Assembly (NCBI GenBank): GCA_009379955.1
Contig: WHST01000001.1
Coordinates: 89,700-153,699 of the forward strand
Origin: Streptosporangiales bacterium
GTDB taxonomy: Bacteria > Actinomycetota > Actinomycetes > Streptosporangiales > WHST01
DNA: 64,000 bases
Reading direction: 5' to 3'
Shown piece by piece: positions 9,063-19,910 of this stretch. Numbering within the stretch: position 1 is the stretch's first letter; each line of letters begins with the position of its first letter. Below the pieces are notes generated by a model, which saw only the letters and a list, made by a program, of their open reading frames with translations, was not told where the DNA came from and did no database searches. Position numbers and translations under genes: made by a program.

Positions 9063-9958
9063 GCCAGGTCACCGTGGCCGATCGACCCGGGACGAAGGCA
9101 CCCGCGCCCGGCTCAGGCCGCGTCGCCGGCGACCGCTCCGCGGGCTTCGACGCGGTCGCCCACATCCTGCTGATCCTATGGTCGCTGCTCGTCGTGCTGC
9201 CGCTGTTGTGGGTGCTGGTCTCGTCGTTCAAGACGACCGACGAGGTGCTCGGCAACCCGCTGACACCGCCCGGTGGCTTCGAGTGGCAGAACTACGTCAC
9301 CGCCTGGACCGACTCGGGCGTGGGCAGGTACTTCGGCAACACCGTCATCGTGGTGGGCAGTGCGCTCGTCATCGTGATGATCCTCGGCGCGATGTGCGCG
9401 TACGTGCTGGCACGGTTCAAGTTCTTCGGCAACAGGTTCATCTACTACCTCATGCTCGGCGGCCTGGCGTTCCCCGTCTTCCTCGCGATCGTGCCGCTGT
9501 TCTTCATCCTGCAGAACCTCGGCCTGCTCAACACGCTGCCGGGGCTGATCGTCACGTACGTGGCCTTCGCGCTGCCGTTCACGGTGTTCTTCCTGCACGC
9601 GTTCTTCAAGACGCTGCCGCACGACATCTACGAGGCGGCACAGGTGGACGGCGCGGGCGAGTGGCGGACCTTCTTCCAGGTGATGCTGCCGATGGCCCGT
9701 CCCGGCATGGCGTCGGTGGCGATCTTCAACTTCCTCGGCCTGTGGAACCAGTTCCTGCTGCCGATCGCCCTGAACACGAGCACCGACAACTTCGTGCTGA
9801 CCCAGGGGATGGCGTCCTTCCAGTCCCAGGCCGGCTACGCCGTCGACTTCGGCGCGCTGTTCGCCGCCGTGGTGATCACGGTGGCGCCGGTGCTCGTGGT
9901 GTACATCATCTTCCAGCGCCAGCTCCGCGGCTCGGTGGTCGCAGGCGCCCTGAAGTAG
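9059..9958 (+). CDS. ngcG: Sugar ABC transporter permease, NgcG-like
   Basis: 299 residues. The ATG overlaps the ngcF stop by 4 bases (ATGA). It has about six membrane segments and a MalG-type EAA loop, HDIYEAAQVDGAGEWR, in the last third. It is the last gene of the importer operon. A perfect 22-base-pair hairpin starts 21 bases after its stop codon and could terminate the transcript. Confidence 0.88.
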   Translation: MSQVTVADRPGTKAPAPGSGRVAGDRSAGFDAVAHILLILWSLLVVLPLLWVLVSSFKTTDEVLGNPLTPPGGFEWQNYVTAWTDSGVGRYFGNTVIVVGSALVIVMILGAMCAYVLARFKFFGNRFIYYLMLGGLAFPVFLAIVPLFFILQNLGLLNTLPGLIVTYVAFALPFTVFFLHAFFKTLPHDIYEAAQVDGAGEWRTFFQVMLPMARPGMASVAIFNFLGLWNQFLLPIALNTSTDNFVLTQGMASFQSQAGYAVDFGALFAAVVITVAPVLVVYIIFQRQLRGSVVAGALK

Positions 9959-9979
9959 CGCGCGCGACCCCCTCTTGCT

Positions 9980-10029
9980 GAGTTGTCAGTGCCTCAGCAG
10001 GCTATGACCTGCTGAGGCACTGACAACTC
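9980..10029. repeat. Perfect palindromic hairpin, copy 1 of a dispersed family (possible terminator)
   Basis: A 22-base arm (9980-10001) is repeated as its exact reverse complement (10008-10029) around a 6-base loop CTATGA. The arm contains the blocks TTGTCAG and CCTCAGCAGG, which recur in copies at 11003-11050, 48171-48219 and 61761-61838. It follows the ngcG stop at 21 bases and precedes the nuclease-like gene. No T-run follows, so termination would be of the actinobacterial U-less kind. The matching copy on the other side of the next gene suggests a mobile or amplified element rather than only a terminator. Confidence 0.9.
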
Positions 10030-10086
10030 GACAGCGGCCTGTGGACGGCGGGCGCGGCGGGCGCCGATGCGGGGCAGGCTCGTGAG

Positions 10087-11082
10087 ATGCGACACGAGGA
10101 TCTCGGTGCTCTCGCGCAGCGGCAGGATGCCGTGGTGCTGCGCTCCCAGCTCGTCGGCTGCGGCGTCTCACGGGCGCACGTCGAGGCGCAGCTCGCCGCC
10201 TGGCGGTGGCAGACACTCGGGCCGCTCCTCGTGGTGATGCACAACGGGCCGCTCAGTGATCGACAGCGGCTGTGGGCGGCGGTCCTGAGCGGCGGGATTC
10301 CGGCCGCGCTGTGCGCGCGGACCGCCGCGGCGGAGGCCGGCCTCGTCGGTTGGGAGGCGGCTGTCGTCGAGATCGTCGTCCCGCGCGGAACGAGGGTCGC
10401 CAGGCCCCCTGGGATCTCGGTCAGGGTCCACGAGTCCCGGCGGTTCACCGCTTCGGACGTCCATCCGACCCGACTGCCCCCGCAGACGTGGCCGGCGCGT
10501 TCGGTGATCGACGCCGCGGTGTGGACCCGACGCCCTCGCAGCGCGTGCGGACTGGTGGCCGCCGCGGTGCAGCAGGGGGTATGCCTCCCCGAGGTTCTGA
10601 CGAACGAGCTGGAGCTCGCCGGCAAGGTGCGGCATCACCGCCTGCTGCGCTCGGCCCTGGTCGACATCGGAGGTGGGGCGCAGGCGCTGTCGGAGATCGA
10701 CTTCGGGCGCCTCTGTGCACGGTTCGGCTTGCCCGCGCCGGAACGGCAGGTGGTCAGGCTCGACGCGTCGGGCAGGCGGCGCTACCTCGACGCGGTGCTG
10801 CGGACGTCCACGGGTCGCTCCGTCGTGATCGAGATCGACGGAGCGGTGCATCTGCTGCCCGAGCGGTACTGGGACGATATGCAGCGTGACAACGAGCTGA
10901 CCATCGCCGGCGACCGCCACCTCCGCTTCCCGACGGTGGCGCTGCACCTGGAACCGGCCAAGGTCGCTGGCCAGATTCGCCGGGCGCTGGGGCTCCCCCC
11001 GGACTTGTCAGAACCTTGGCGGGCTATAGCCCGCCAAGGTTCTGACAAGTCGGATCAGGGGGCGTCCCACCTGCACGTCTGA
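10087..11082 (+). CDS. DUF559/Vsr-like nuclease-fold protein with AbiEi-type N-terminal region
   Basis: 331 residues. The N-terminal part (about 5-60) resembles the winged-helix domain found in AbiEi-type proteins (AQRQDAVVLRSQLVGCGVS). The C-terminal part (about 203-302) fits the DUF559/very-short-patch-repair endonuclease fold: E203, D235 in YLDAVL, the E249-I-D251-G core, H255, D263/D264 and R280 in HLRFPTVAL. This is a PD-(D/E)XK-like arrangement, so a DNase is possible but unproven. The last residues (about 306-322, DLSEPWRAIARQGSDKS) are encoded by a perfect palindrome, and a matching palindrome lies upstream, so the gene is bracketed by hairpins. Its end overlaps the convergent kinase gene by 28 bases. 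No toxin partner gene is present, so a two-gene toxin-antitoxin system is not supported. Confidence 0.8.
   Translation: MRHEDLGALAQRQDAVVLRSQLVGCGVSRAHVEAQLAAWRWQTLGPLLVVMHNGPLSDRQRLWAAVLSGGIPAALCARTAAAEAGLVGWEAAVVEIVVPRGTRVARPPGISVRVHESRRFTASDVHPTRLPPQTWPARSVIDAAVWTRRPRSACGLVAAAVQQGVCLPEVLTNELELAGKVRHHRLLRSALVDIGGGAQALSEIDFGRLCARFGLPAPERQVVRLDASGRRRYLDAVLRTSTGRSVVIEIDGAVHLLPERYWDDMQRDNELTIAGDRHLRFPTVALHLEPAKVAGQIRRALGLPPDLSEPWRAIARQGSDKSDQGASHLHV
11003..11050. repeat. Perfect 48-base palindrome, copy 2 of the dispersed family
   Basis: The whole 48 bases equal their own reverse complement, with centre CTATAG. The outer block CTTGTCAGAACCT is shared with the copy at 48171. It lies inside the 3' end of the nuclease-like gene and supplies its C-terminal codons. 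It ends 4 bases before the stop of the convergent kinase gene, so it may also terminate that transcript. Confidence 0.92.
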
Positions 11083-12014
11083 TCGAGGTGGGTCTCCGCC
11101 GCGCCTACCGCCAGGAGGGCGGCGCCGTCGAGGCCGCCGCCCAGGGGGTTCCTCGGGGACGCCGCGGGGCAGCGCTCCGCCAGGTGCGCCAGCATCGGGG
11201 TGCGGACGACGTCGGTGGCGGTGAGGATGCTGCCCGTCCAGGTGAACGGCACCTCGCCCGGCGCGGCGCCGGGGAAGCCGCGGCGCACGGTGGCCGCCGC
11301 GGTGGCGCAGAGCTCGTCGGCGGCCCGGGCGCAAATCGCCGCGGCGACCTCGTCGCCCTCGCGGGCGCAGGCCAGCACCTCGCGGGCGAACGCGGCGACC
11401 TCGGCGACGAGGGTGGGGGAGACGAGCAGGCGGTGGACGAAGTCGCGCAGGTCGCCGTACCTGTCGACCGCCCGCGCGGTGAGCTTCGTGGCGGCGTGGC
11501 GCCCGTCGTGGCCGTCGAGCGCCGCGCGCAGTCCCTCGCGGCCGAGCCAGGAGCCGCCGCCCGTGTCGCCGAGGAGGTACCCCCAGGCGTCCACCCGGAC
11601 CAGCCGGCCCGACGCGTCGATCCCCGTGCAGACGACGCCGGTGCCCGCGGCGAGGACGACGCCAGGGTGGCCGCCGAGCGCCCCGGCGTGGGTGGTGACG
11701 TCGTCGCCCGCGACGAGCACGCGCCGCGCGTCGAGGCGGGTGCCGAGGGCGACGGCGAGCTCCTGCCCTGGCCTGCTGTCGGCGGACAGCCCGGACAGCC
11801 CGCACGCGATCGTGTCGATCGGCGACGGGGCGCCGAGCTCCCGCCAGGCGCGCAGGATGACGTCGCCCTGGGCCTGCGCCGGGTCGACGCCGGCCCCCCA
11901 GGAGAACCCAGGGACGTCGACCGGCCGCTCGAGCCGCAGGCCCGCGCCGTTGCGGCGCGCGACCGCCATGCGCAGGCCGCTCTGACCCCCGTCGACCGCA
12001 AGATCCACTCCCAC
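11055..12014 (-). CDS. BadF/BadG-type ATPase, probable N-acetylglucosamine kinase
   Basis: 319 residues in the ASKHA fold. The phosphate-1 motif is LAVDGGQSG at the N-terminus (about residues 4-12). The adenosine/phosphate motif VLAAGTGVVCTG and the glycine-rich LLGDTGGGSWLGREGL follow near residues 105-145. This family includes GlcNAc and glucosamine kinases. Position next to an Ngc importer and an RpiR regulator makes GlcNAc to GlcNAc-6-phosphate the best guess. The start chosen is a GTG with TAGTGT seven bases upstream, a leaderless layout; a second GTG two codons on is possible. The reading frame stays open far upstream across uvrA, but that extension is an antisense artefact of high GC. 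Confidence 0.82.
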   Translation of the reverse strand: MGVDLAVDGGQSGLRMAVARRNGAGLRLERPVDVPGFSWGAGVDPAQAQGDVILRAWRELGAPSPIDTIACGLSGLSADSRPGQELAVALGTRLDARRVLVAGDDVTTHAGALGGHPGVVLAAGTGVVCTGIDASGRLVRVDAWGYLLGDTGGGSWLGREGLRAALDGHDGRHAATKLTARAVDRYGDLRDFVHRLLVSPTLVAEVAAFAREVLACAREGDEVAAAICARAADELCATAAATVRRGFPGAAPGEVPFTWTGSILTATDVVRTPMLAHLAERCPAASPRNPLGGGLDGAALLAVGAAETHLDQTCRWDAP

Positions 12015-12021
12015 GTGGGAG

Positions 12022-12027
12022 ACACTA
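12022..12027 (-). promoter_or_regulatory. Leaderless -10 box of the GlcNAc-kinase-like gene
   Basis: TAGTGT on the minus strand ends seven bases before the GTG at 12014, with no Shine-Dalgarno sequence. The layout resembles the other leaderless starts in this window. Confidence 0.4.
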
Positions 12028-12112
12028 GTGGGTGGTGACGGGTCTCGGTCCGAGCATGACTGTCGGTGGCCCTGGTTAGCATGGCCGGCGCCCCGTCCAT
12101 CACGCCGTGCCC

Positions 12113-12138
12113 GACGAACTGAGCCGACGAACTGAGCC
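12113..12138 (+). repeat. 13-base tandem duplication upstream of uvrA
   Basis: The unit GACGAACTGAGCC occurs twice back to back, ending 14 bases before the uvrA GTG. It could be a simple slippage product or a paired protein-binding site. No LexA-type SOS box (TCGAAC-N4-GTTCGA) was seen in the 138-base gap. Confidence 0.7.
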
Positions 12139-12152
12139 GGAAGACGAGCCGA

Positions 12153-15011
<2,859 letters not shown>

Positions 15012-15064
15012 CCCGACCGCGCATCGTCGCGGTCCACGCCGGTTTTCGGCGCGTCCGGGTGCCG

Positions 15065-15095
15065 GCGTACGTACGCTCCCCTGCGACGAGGGGAG
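15065..15095 (+). promoter_or_regulatory. Palindrome plus hairpin that would mask a ribosome-binding site
   Basis: A perfect 12-base palindrome GCGTACGTACGC (15065-15076) runs into CTCCCC (15076-15081), which is the exact complement of GGGGAG (15090-15095). That GGGGAG is the Shine-Dalgarno of the methyltransferase starting at 15101. The hairpin has a 6-base-pair stem and an 8-base loop and would hide the ribosome-binding site. The 12-base palindrome could also be an operator. Confidence 0.5.
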
Positions 15096-15100
15096 TGACC

Positions 15101-15943
15101 ATGAGCGTCATACAGCCGCCGGCCGGCCCGATCCCGGACGGCAACCCGTTCGCGACGGGTCGGCACGGACAGGTGAGCGACCTGCTCGCGCGGTATCTCG
15201 ACGCCGTCGCCCGGCGGCCGGACATGCTGCGGGCCCACGCCGTCGCCACCGCGATGATGCGGCTCGGCCCCGGTGTCCGGGTGCTGGACGCGGGCTGCGG
15301 CACCGGCGCGGCGACGGCCGAGCTGGTCGCGGCGGTGCTGCCCGACGGCTCCGTCGTGGGCGTCGACGTCAGCCCCGACTTCCTCGCGGTCGCGCGGCGA
15401 CGGCTCGACCCGACGCTCCCCCTGCGCTTCCAGGAGGGTGACGTCACGGCGTTGCCGTTCGCCGACGGCGAGTTCGACGTAGTGCGGGCCGAGCGGGTGC
15501 TGCAACATCTCGACGACCCGGCGTCGGCGGTCGCCGAGATGACCCGCGTGCTGGTCCCCGGTGGGCGGTTGTGCGTGCTCGACAGCGAGTGGGCGAGCCT
15601 GGCCGTCGACGTGGGCGAGGAGCACGTCGCCCTCGTCGACCGGGTGATCGGACACTTCCTCGGCGAGTCGTCCCACGCGCGGACCGGCCGGGCCCTGCGG
15701 CGCACGCTGCGCAGGGGCGGTCTGACCGACGTCGACGTGCAGGTCGTGCCGTTCACGTTCACATCGCTGGCGGACGTCGCCGGCATCTTCCCGCAGTTCG
15801 ACGAGACCATCCCCGCCGAGGCGCGGCTGGTACCGGTCGCCGACCGCGACGCCTGGTTCGCGGCGCTGCACACGGCGGACGCCGCCGGGGAGCTGTGGGT
15901 GTGCGCCCTCTCGTACGTCGCCTGCGGGTCCACGCCGGCCTGA
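15101..15943 (+). CDS. Class I SAM-dependent methyltransferase (Methyltransf_11/25 type)
   Basis: 280 residues. Motif I VLDAGCGTGAATAELV (about residues 64-79) binds S-adenosylmethionine. The acidic end of strand 2 is VVGVDVSPDFL. Motif II/III features GDVTALPFADGEFDVVRAERVLQHLDDP and LVPGGRLCVLDSEW follow. The fold resembles ubiquinone/menaquinone and small-molecule methyltransferases; the substrate is unknown. The ATG has a GGGGAG ribosome-binding site that can pair with an upstream CTCCCC. It sits alone between uvrA and uvrC on the same strand and shares no known pathway with them. Confidence 0.85.
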   Translation: MSVIQPPAGPIPDGNPFATGRHGQVSDLLARYLDAVARRPDMLRAHAVATAMMRLGPGVRVLDAGCGTGAATAELVAAVLPDGSVVGVDVSPDFLAVARRRLDPTLPLRFQEGDVTALPFADGEFDVVRAERVLQHLDDPASAVAEMTRVLVPGGRLCVLDSEWASLAVDVGEEHVALVDRVIGHFLGESSHARTGRALRRTLRRGGLTDVDVQVVPFTFTSLADVAGIFPQFDETIPAEARLVPVADRDAWFAALHTADAAGELWVCALSYVACGSTPA

Positions 15944-15981
15944 CCGGCCCCCGGGTCCGTCGGCGTGTCGTTGGCTGTGAC

Positions 15982-15987
15982 TAGGGT
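15982..15987 (+). promoter_or_regulatory. Leaderless -10 box of uvrC
   Basis: TAGGGT ends exactly six bases before the uvrC GTG. No -35 match at 17 bases and no Shine-Dalgarno sequence are visible. Confidence 0.45.
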
Positions 15988-15993
15988 GAAGGC

Positions 15994-17931
15994 GTGGCAG
16001 ATCCCGCGTCGTACCGTCCCGAACCCGGCGCGGTTCCGGACTCTCCCGGGGTCTACCGGTTCCGCGACGCCCACGGCCGGGTGATCTACGTCGGCAAGGC
16101 CAAGGGCCTCCGGTCGCGGCTCAACTCCTACTTCGCCGACGTCCTGCTGCACCCGCGTACGCACCAGATGGTGCGCACCGCCGCGTCGGTCGACTGGGTG
16201 GTCGTCAACACCGAGGTCGAGGCGCTCCAGCTGGAGTACTCCTGGATCAAGGAGTACGACCCCCGCTTCAACGTGAAGTACCGCGACGACAAGAGCTACC
16301 CGTTCCTCGCCGTGACCCTGCACGAGGAGTACCCGCGGCTCCAGGTCTACCGGGGAGCCAAGCGCAAGGGCGTCAGGTACTTCGGCCCCTACTCCCATGC
16401 CTGGGCGATCCGCGAGACGCTCGACCTGATGCTGCGCGTCTTCCCCGCCCGCACGTGCTCGGCGGGGGTCTTCCGCCGTTCGCACCAGATCGGCAGGCCG
16501 TGCCTGCTCGGCTACATCGGCAAGTGCTCGGCGCCGTGCGTCGACCGGGTCACGGCGGACGAGCACCGGCAGATCGTCGACGACTTCTGCGACTTCATGT
16601 CCGGGCGCACGGGACCGTACATCCGCCGGCTGGAGAAGGAGATGCGCGCGGCGTCGGCCGCGCTCGACTACGAGCGGGCGGCGCGGCTGCGCGACGACAT
16701 CGGCACGCTCAACCGCGCGCTCGAGAAGCAGGCGGTCGTCCTGTCCGACGGCACCGACTGCGACGTCGTCGCGCTCGCGCAGGACGACCTCGAGGCCGCC
16801 GTGCAGGTGTTCTACGTGCGCGGCGGACGCGTCCGCGGGCAGCGCGGCTGGGTCGTCGACAAGGTCGAGGACGTCACGACCGGCGACCTCGTCGAGCAGT
16901 TCGTGACCCGCACGTACGGCGACGGCGACGTGCCGCGAGAGCTCCTCGTGCCCGCGCTGCCGGGCGACCTGACGGCCGTGGAGGCGTGGCTGTCCGAGCG
17001 CCGGGGCGGCGGGGTCGCGCTGCGGGTGCCGCAACGCGGCGACAAGCGCATCCTCCTGGAGACGGTCGAGAAGAACGCGCAGCACTCGCTCGCCCTGCAC
17101 AAGACGAGACGCGCGGGCGACCTCACCGCGCGCAGCCTGGCGCTCCAGGAGATCCAGGAGGCGCTGGCCCTCGGCGAGGCGCCGCTGCGCATCGAGTGCG
17201 TCGACGTGTCCAACCTGCAGGGCAGCGACGTCGTGGCGTCGATGGTGGTCTTCGAGGACGGACTGGCCCGCAAGTCCGAGTACCGCAGGTTCACCGTGAA
17301 GGGTCTCGCCGGACAGAACGACGTCGCCTCGATCCACGAGGTCGTGACCCGCCGGTTCCGGCGGTTGCTCGAGAGCCGGCAGCAGACCGGCGAGCTCGAC
17401 GTCATGGGCGCCGAGACCGGCGGTGAGGCGGACGCCGTCGACCACGGCCCGATCGACCCCGAGACCGGCCGGCCGCGCAAGTTCGCCTACCCGCCGAACC
17501 TGTTCGTCGTCGACGGCGGAGCGCCGCAGGTCGCCGCGGCGCAGCGCGCGCTCGACGAGCTCGGCATCGACGACGTCGCCGTCTGCGGGCTCGCGAAGCG
17601 CCTCGAGGAGGTCTGGCAGCCGGGCCAGTCCGACCCCGTGATCCTGCCCCGCACGAGCGAGGGACTGTACCTCCTGCAACGTGTTCGCGACGAAGCGCAC
17701 CGTTTCGCTGTTACGTTTCACCGCCAACGACGATCCAAGGGCATGACGCGTAGCGTGTTGGACACCGTGCCCGGGCTGGGCGACACGCGACGCAAGGCGC
17801 TGCTCCGTCACTTCGGGTCGTTGAAGAAGCTGCGGGAGGCGTCGGTGGACGAGATCACCACCGTGCCCGGGATCGGCCGTCAGACCGCGGAGTCGGTGGT
17901 CGCGGCGTTGGAACGGAGCACCGGGACCTAG
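15994..17931 (+). CDS. uvrC: Excinuclease ABC subunit UvrC
   Basis: 645 residues. Makes the two incisions flanking a DNA lesion. In order: GIY-YIG nuclease domain ([29 protein letters not shown] cut across residues about 13-41), a conserved Cys cluster ([23 protein letters not shown]), UVR motif near 205-240, RNase H-like domain starting with [19 protein letters not shown] near 405, and tandem helix-hairpin-helix motifs at the C-terminus ([18 protein letters not shown] and [13 protein letters not shown]). It starts at a GTG with a leaderless -10 six bases away. rapZ follows after 22 bases, the usual actinobacterial order. Confidence 0.97.
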   Translation: MADPASYRPEPGAVPDSPGVYRFRDAHGRVIYVGKAKGLRSRLNSYFADVLLHPRTHQMVRTAASVDWVVVNTEVEALQLEYSWIKEYDPRFNVKYRDDKSYPFLAVTLHEEYPRLQVYRGAKRKGVRYFGPYSHAWAIRETLDLMLRVFPARTCSAGVFRRSHQIGRPCLLGYIGKCSAPCVDRVTADEHRQIVDDFCDFMSGRTGPYIRRLEKEMRAASAALDYERAARLRDDIGTLNRALEKQAVVLSDGTDCDVVALAQDDLEAAVQVFYVRGGRVRGQRGWVVDKVEDVTTGDLVEQFVTRTYGDGDVPRELLVPALPGDLTAVEAWLSERRGGGVALRVPQRGDKRILLETVEKNAQHSLALHKTRRAGDLTARSLALQEIQEALALGEAPLRIECVDVSNLQGSDVVASMVVFEDGLARKSEYRRFTVKGLAGQNDVASIHEVVTRRFRRLLESRQQTGELDVMGAETGGEADAVDHGPIDPETGRPRKFAYPPNLFVVDGGAPQVAAAQRALDELGIDDVAVCGLAKRLEEVWQPGQSDPVILPRTSEGLYLLQRVRDEAHRFAVTFHRQRRSKGMTRSVLDTVPGLGDTRRKALLRHFGSLKKLREASVDEITTVPGIGRQTAESVVAALERSTGT

Positions 17932-17953
17932 GGTTCCGGTGGGGGGAGAGCTG

Positions 17954-18865
17954 GTGAACACCGACGAGACCGCCATGGGGGGCGTCGACGCGAAGCCGGG
18001 GGGACCGCCCCCGGACATCGTGCTCGTCACGGGCATGTCCGGGGCGGGCCGCAGCACGGCGGCGAACTACCTCGAGGACCTCGACTGGTACGTCGTCGAC
18101 AACCTGCCGCCGGCGCTGATCGGCACGCTCGCCGACCTCGGCGCGCGCACGCAGGGCGCGATCGCGCGCCTCGCGGTGGTCATCGACGTCCGCAGCCGCG
18201 CGTTCACCTCCGACCTGCTGGAGTCCGTGCACGAGCTGCGGAAGCGCGGCGTGCTCACGAAGGTCCTGTTCCTGGAGGCCGCCGACGCCGTCCTCGTGCG
18301 CCGGTACGAGAGCGTCCGCCGGCCGCACCCGCTGCAGAGCGGCGAGGGCATCATCGACGGCATCGCCAAGGAGCGCGAACGACTCGGTGCCGTTAGGGGC
18401 GAGGCCGACCTCGTCATCGACACCAGCGACCTCAACGTCCACGAGCTGCGGCACAAGATCGTGCAGGCGTTCTCCGGGCCCGACGAGCCCCGGCTGCGCG
18501 TGACGGTGATGTCGTTCGGCTACAAGTACGGCCTCCCCGTCGATGCCGACATGGTGGCCGACTGCCGCTTCCTGCCCAACCCGCACTGGGTGCCCGAGCT
18601 GCGCGCGCTGACCGGACAGGATGACCAGGTGCGCGACTACGTCCTCGGCCGGGAGGGCGCCACCGAGTTCGTCGACACCTACGTCGAGCTGCTGTCGATC
18701 GTGGAGCGGGGCTACGTCAACGAGGGAAAGCGGTTCTCGACCTTCGCCGTAGGCTGCACGGGAGGCAAGCACCGGAGCGTCGCCATCGCCGAGGCCCTCG
18801 CCCATCGGCTCGCTGGCAACGGCGTCGACGTGCACGTCCACCACCGGGACCTCGGCCGCGAGTAG
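17954..18865 (+). CDS. rapZ: RapZ/YvcJ family nucleotide-binding protein (RNase adapter homolog)
   Basis: 303 residues. The GTG at 17954 is chosen because GGGGGGAGAG lies 4-5 bases before it; an in-frame GTG five codons upstream has no such site. N-terminal P-loop VTGMSGAGRST followed by the family hallmark VVDNLPPALIGTLADLG. C-terminal hallmark CTGGKHRSVAIAEALAHRL. In enterobacteria RapZ controls glucosamine-6-phosphate synthase mRNA. In Gram-positives the role is less clear, but the gene is nearly always followed by yvcK and whiA as here, suggesting a link to cell-envelope precursor supply. The name follows family membership, not a proven function. Confidence 0.93.
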   Translation: MNTDETAMGGVDAKPGGPPPDIVLVTGMSGAGRSTAANYLEDLDWYVVDNLPPALIGTLADLGARTQGAIARLAVVIDVRSRAFTSDLLESVHELRKRGVLTKVLFLEAADAVLVRRYESVRRPHPLQSGEGIIDGIAKERERLGAVRGEADLVIDTSDLNVHELRHKIVQAFSGPDEPRLRVTVMSFGYKYGLPVDADMVADCRFLPNPHWVPELRALTGQDDQVRDYVLGREGATEFVDTYVELLSIVERGYVNEGKRFSTFAVGCTGGKHRSVAIAEALAHRLAGNGVDVHVHHRDLGRE

Positions 18866-18887
18866 CGACGTGAGAGGGCAGACGCAG

Positions 18888-19910
18888 ATGAGAGCTGGAC
18901 CGCGGGTCGTCGCGCTGGGCGGCGGGCACGGTCTGTATGCGTCGTTGTCCGCGTTGCGTCGTGTGACGAGAAACCTCACCGCGGTCGTCACCGTCGCCGA
19001 CGACGGCGGATCGAGCGGCCGGCTGCGCAAGGAGTTCGGCGGGCTGCCGCCCGGTGACCTGCGCATGGCGCTCGCTGCGCTGTGCCGCAGCGACCAGTGG
19101 GGACAGACGTGGAGCCGCGTGGTCCAGCACCGGTTCGCGAGCGACGGCCCGCTCGACGGGCACGCGCTGGGCAACCTGCTGATCGTGAGCCTGTCGCAGC
19201 AGATGGGTGAGCCGATCGCCGCGCTCGACTGGGTGGGCCGCCTGCTCGGCGCGCAGGGCCGCGTGCTGCCGATGTGCTCCCGGCCGCTCGGCATCCGCGC
19301 GCGGGTGCGCGAGCGCGACGACCACGGACGCACCAGGGTCCGCGTCGTCGACGGGCAGGTCGCCGTGGCGACCGCCACGGGGCAGGTGCTCTCCGTGCAG
19401 ATCGTGCCGGACGACCCGCCGGCGTGCCCCGAGTCGCTGGCGGCGGTCGGCTGCGCCGACTGGGTGGTGCTCGGGCCCGGCTCCTGGTTCACCAGCGTCC
19501 TGCCGCACCTGATGGTGCCGGAGCTCGCCGACGCCCTGGTGTCGACCCCGGCGCGCAAGGTGGTCGCGCTCAACCTCGTCCCGCAACAGGGGGAGACCGA
19601 GGGCTTCTCGCCGGAGAAGCACCTCGCGGTCCTCGCCGAGCACGCACCCGAGCTGCGGATCGACGCCGTCGTCGCCGACGAACGGGTGACCGACGACGAG
19701 AACGGCCTGGCCGAGGCGGCGAAGGAGCTGGGCGCGGAGCTCGTGCTCGCCAAGGTCGGCATGGCCGACGGCACGCCCCGCCACGACCCGCGGCGGCTGG
19801 CGGGCGTCTACCGCGCCCTGTTCGCGAAGCACGACAGTGCCAACGACAGGGCCATCGAGAACGACAGTGTTGGGGCCGATTCGTCGGCCGAGTCGAGAGG
19901 ACGTAGCTGA
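18888..19910 (+). CDS. yvcK: Gluconeogenesis factor YvcK/CofD-like (UDP-sugar-binding) protein
   Basis: 340 residues. The ATG at 18888 has GAGAGGG nine bases upstream and is preferred over a GTG six codons earlier. The N-terminal glycine-rich loop [17 protein letters not shown], the [14 protein letters not shown] motif (about residues 39-52) and HALGNLLI are hallmarks of the CofD/YvcK superfamily. YvcK proteins bind UDP-sugars and are needed for normal cell shape on gluconeogenic carbon sources; in mycobacteria the homolog CuvA is linked to peptidoglycan. The stop codon overlaps the whiA start by one base (TGATG), so translation is coupled. Confidence 0.93.
   Translation: MRAGPRVVALGGGHGLYASLSALRRVTRNLTAVVTVADDGGSSGRLRKEFGGLPPGDLRMALAALCRSDQWGQTWSRVVQHRFASDGPLDGHALGNLLIVSLSQQMGEPIAALDWVGRLLGAQGRVLPMCSRPLGIRARVRERDDHGRTRVRVVDGQVAVATATGQVLSVQIVPDDPPACPESLAAVGCADWVVLGPGSWFTSVLPHLMVPELADALVSTPARKVVALNLVPQQGETEGFSPEKHLAVLAEHAPELRIDAVVADERVTDDENGLAEAAKELGAELVLAKVGMADGTPRHDPRRLAGVYRALFAKHDSANDRAIENDSVGADSSAESRGRS

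Noticed and set aside
9980-11050. Classical insertion sequence or composite transposon
   Set aside because: There is no transposase, the bracketing sequences are palindromes instead of simple terminal inverted repeats, and no target-site duplication was found at the outer edges.
10087-11082. AbiE-type toxin-antitoxin system
   Set aside because: Only an AbiEi-like N-terminal region is seen, joined to a DUF559-like domain. No AbiEii nucleotidyltransferase gene lies beside it.
12015-12152. LexA/SOS box upstream of uvrA
   Set aside because: No TCGAAC-N4-GTTCGA-type sequence is present in the gap.
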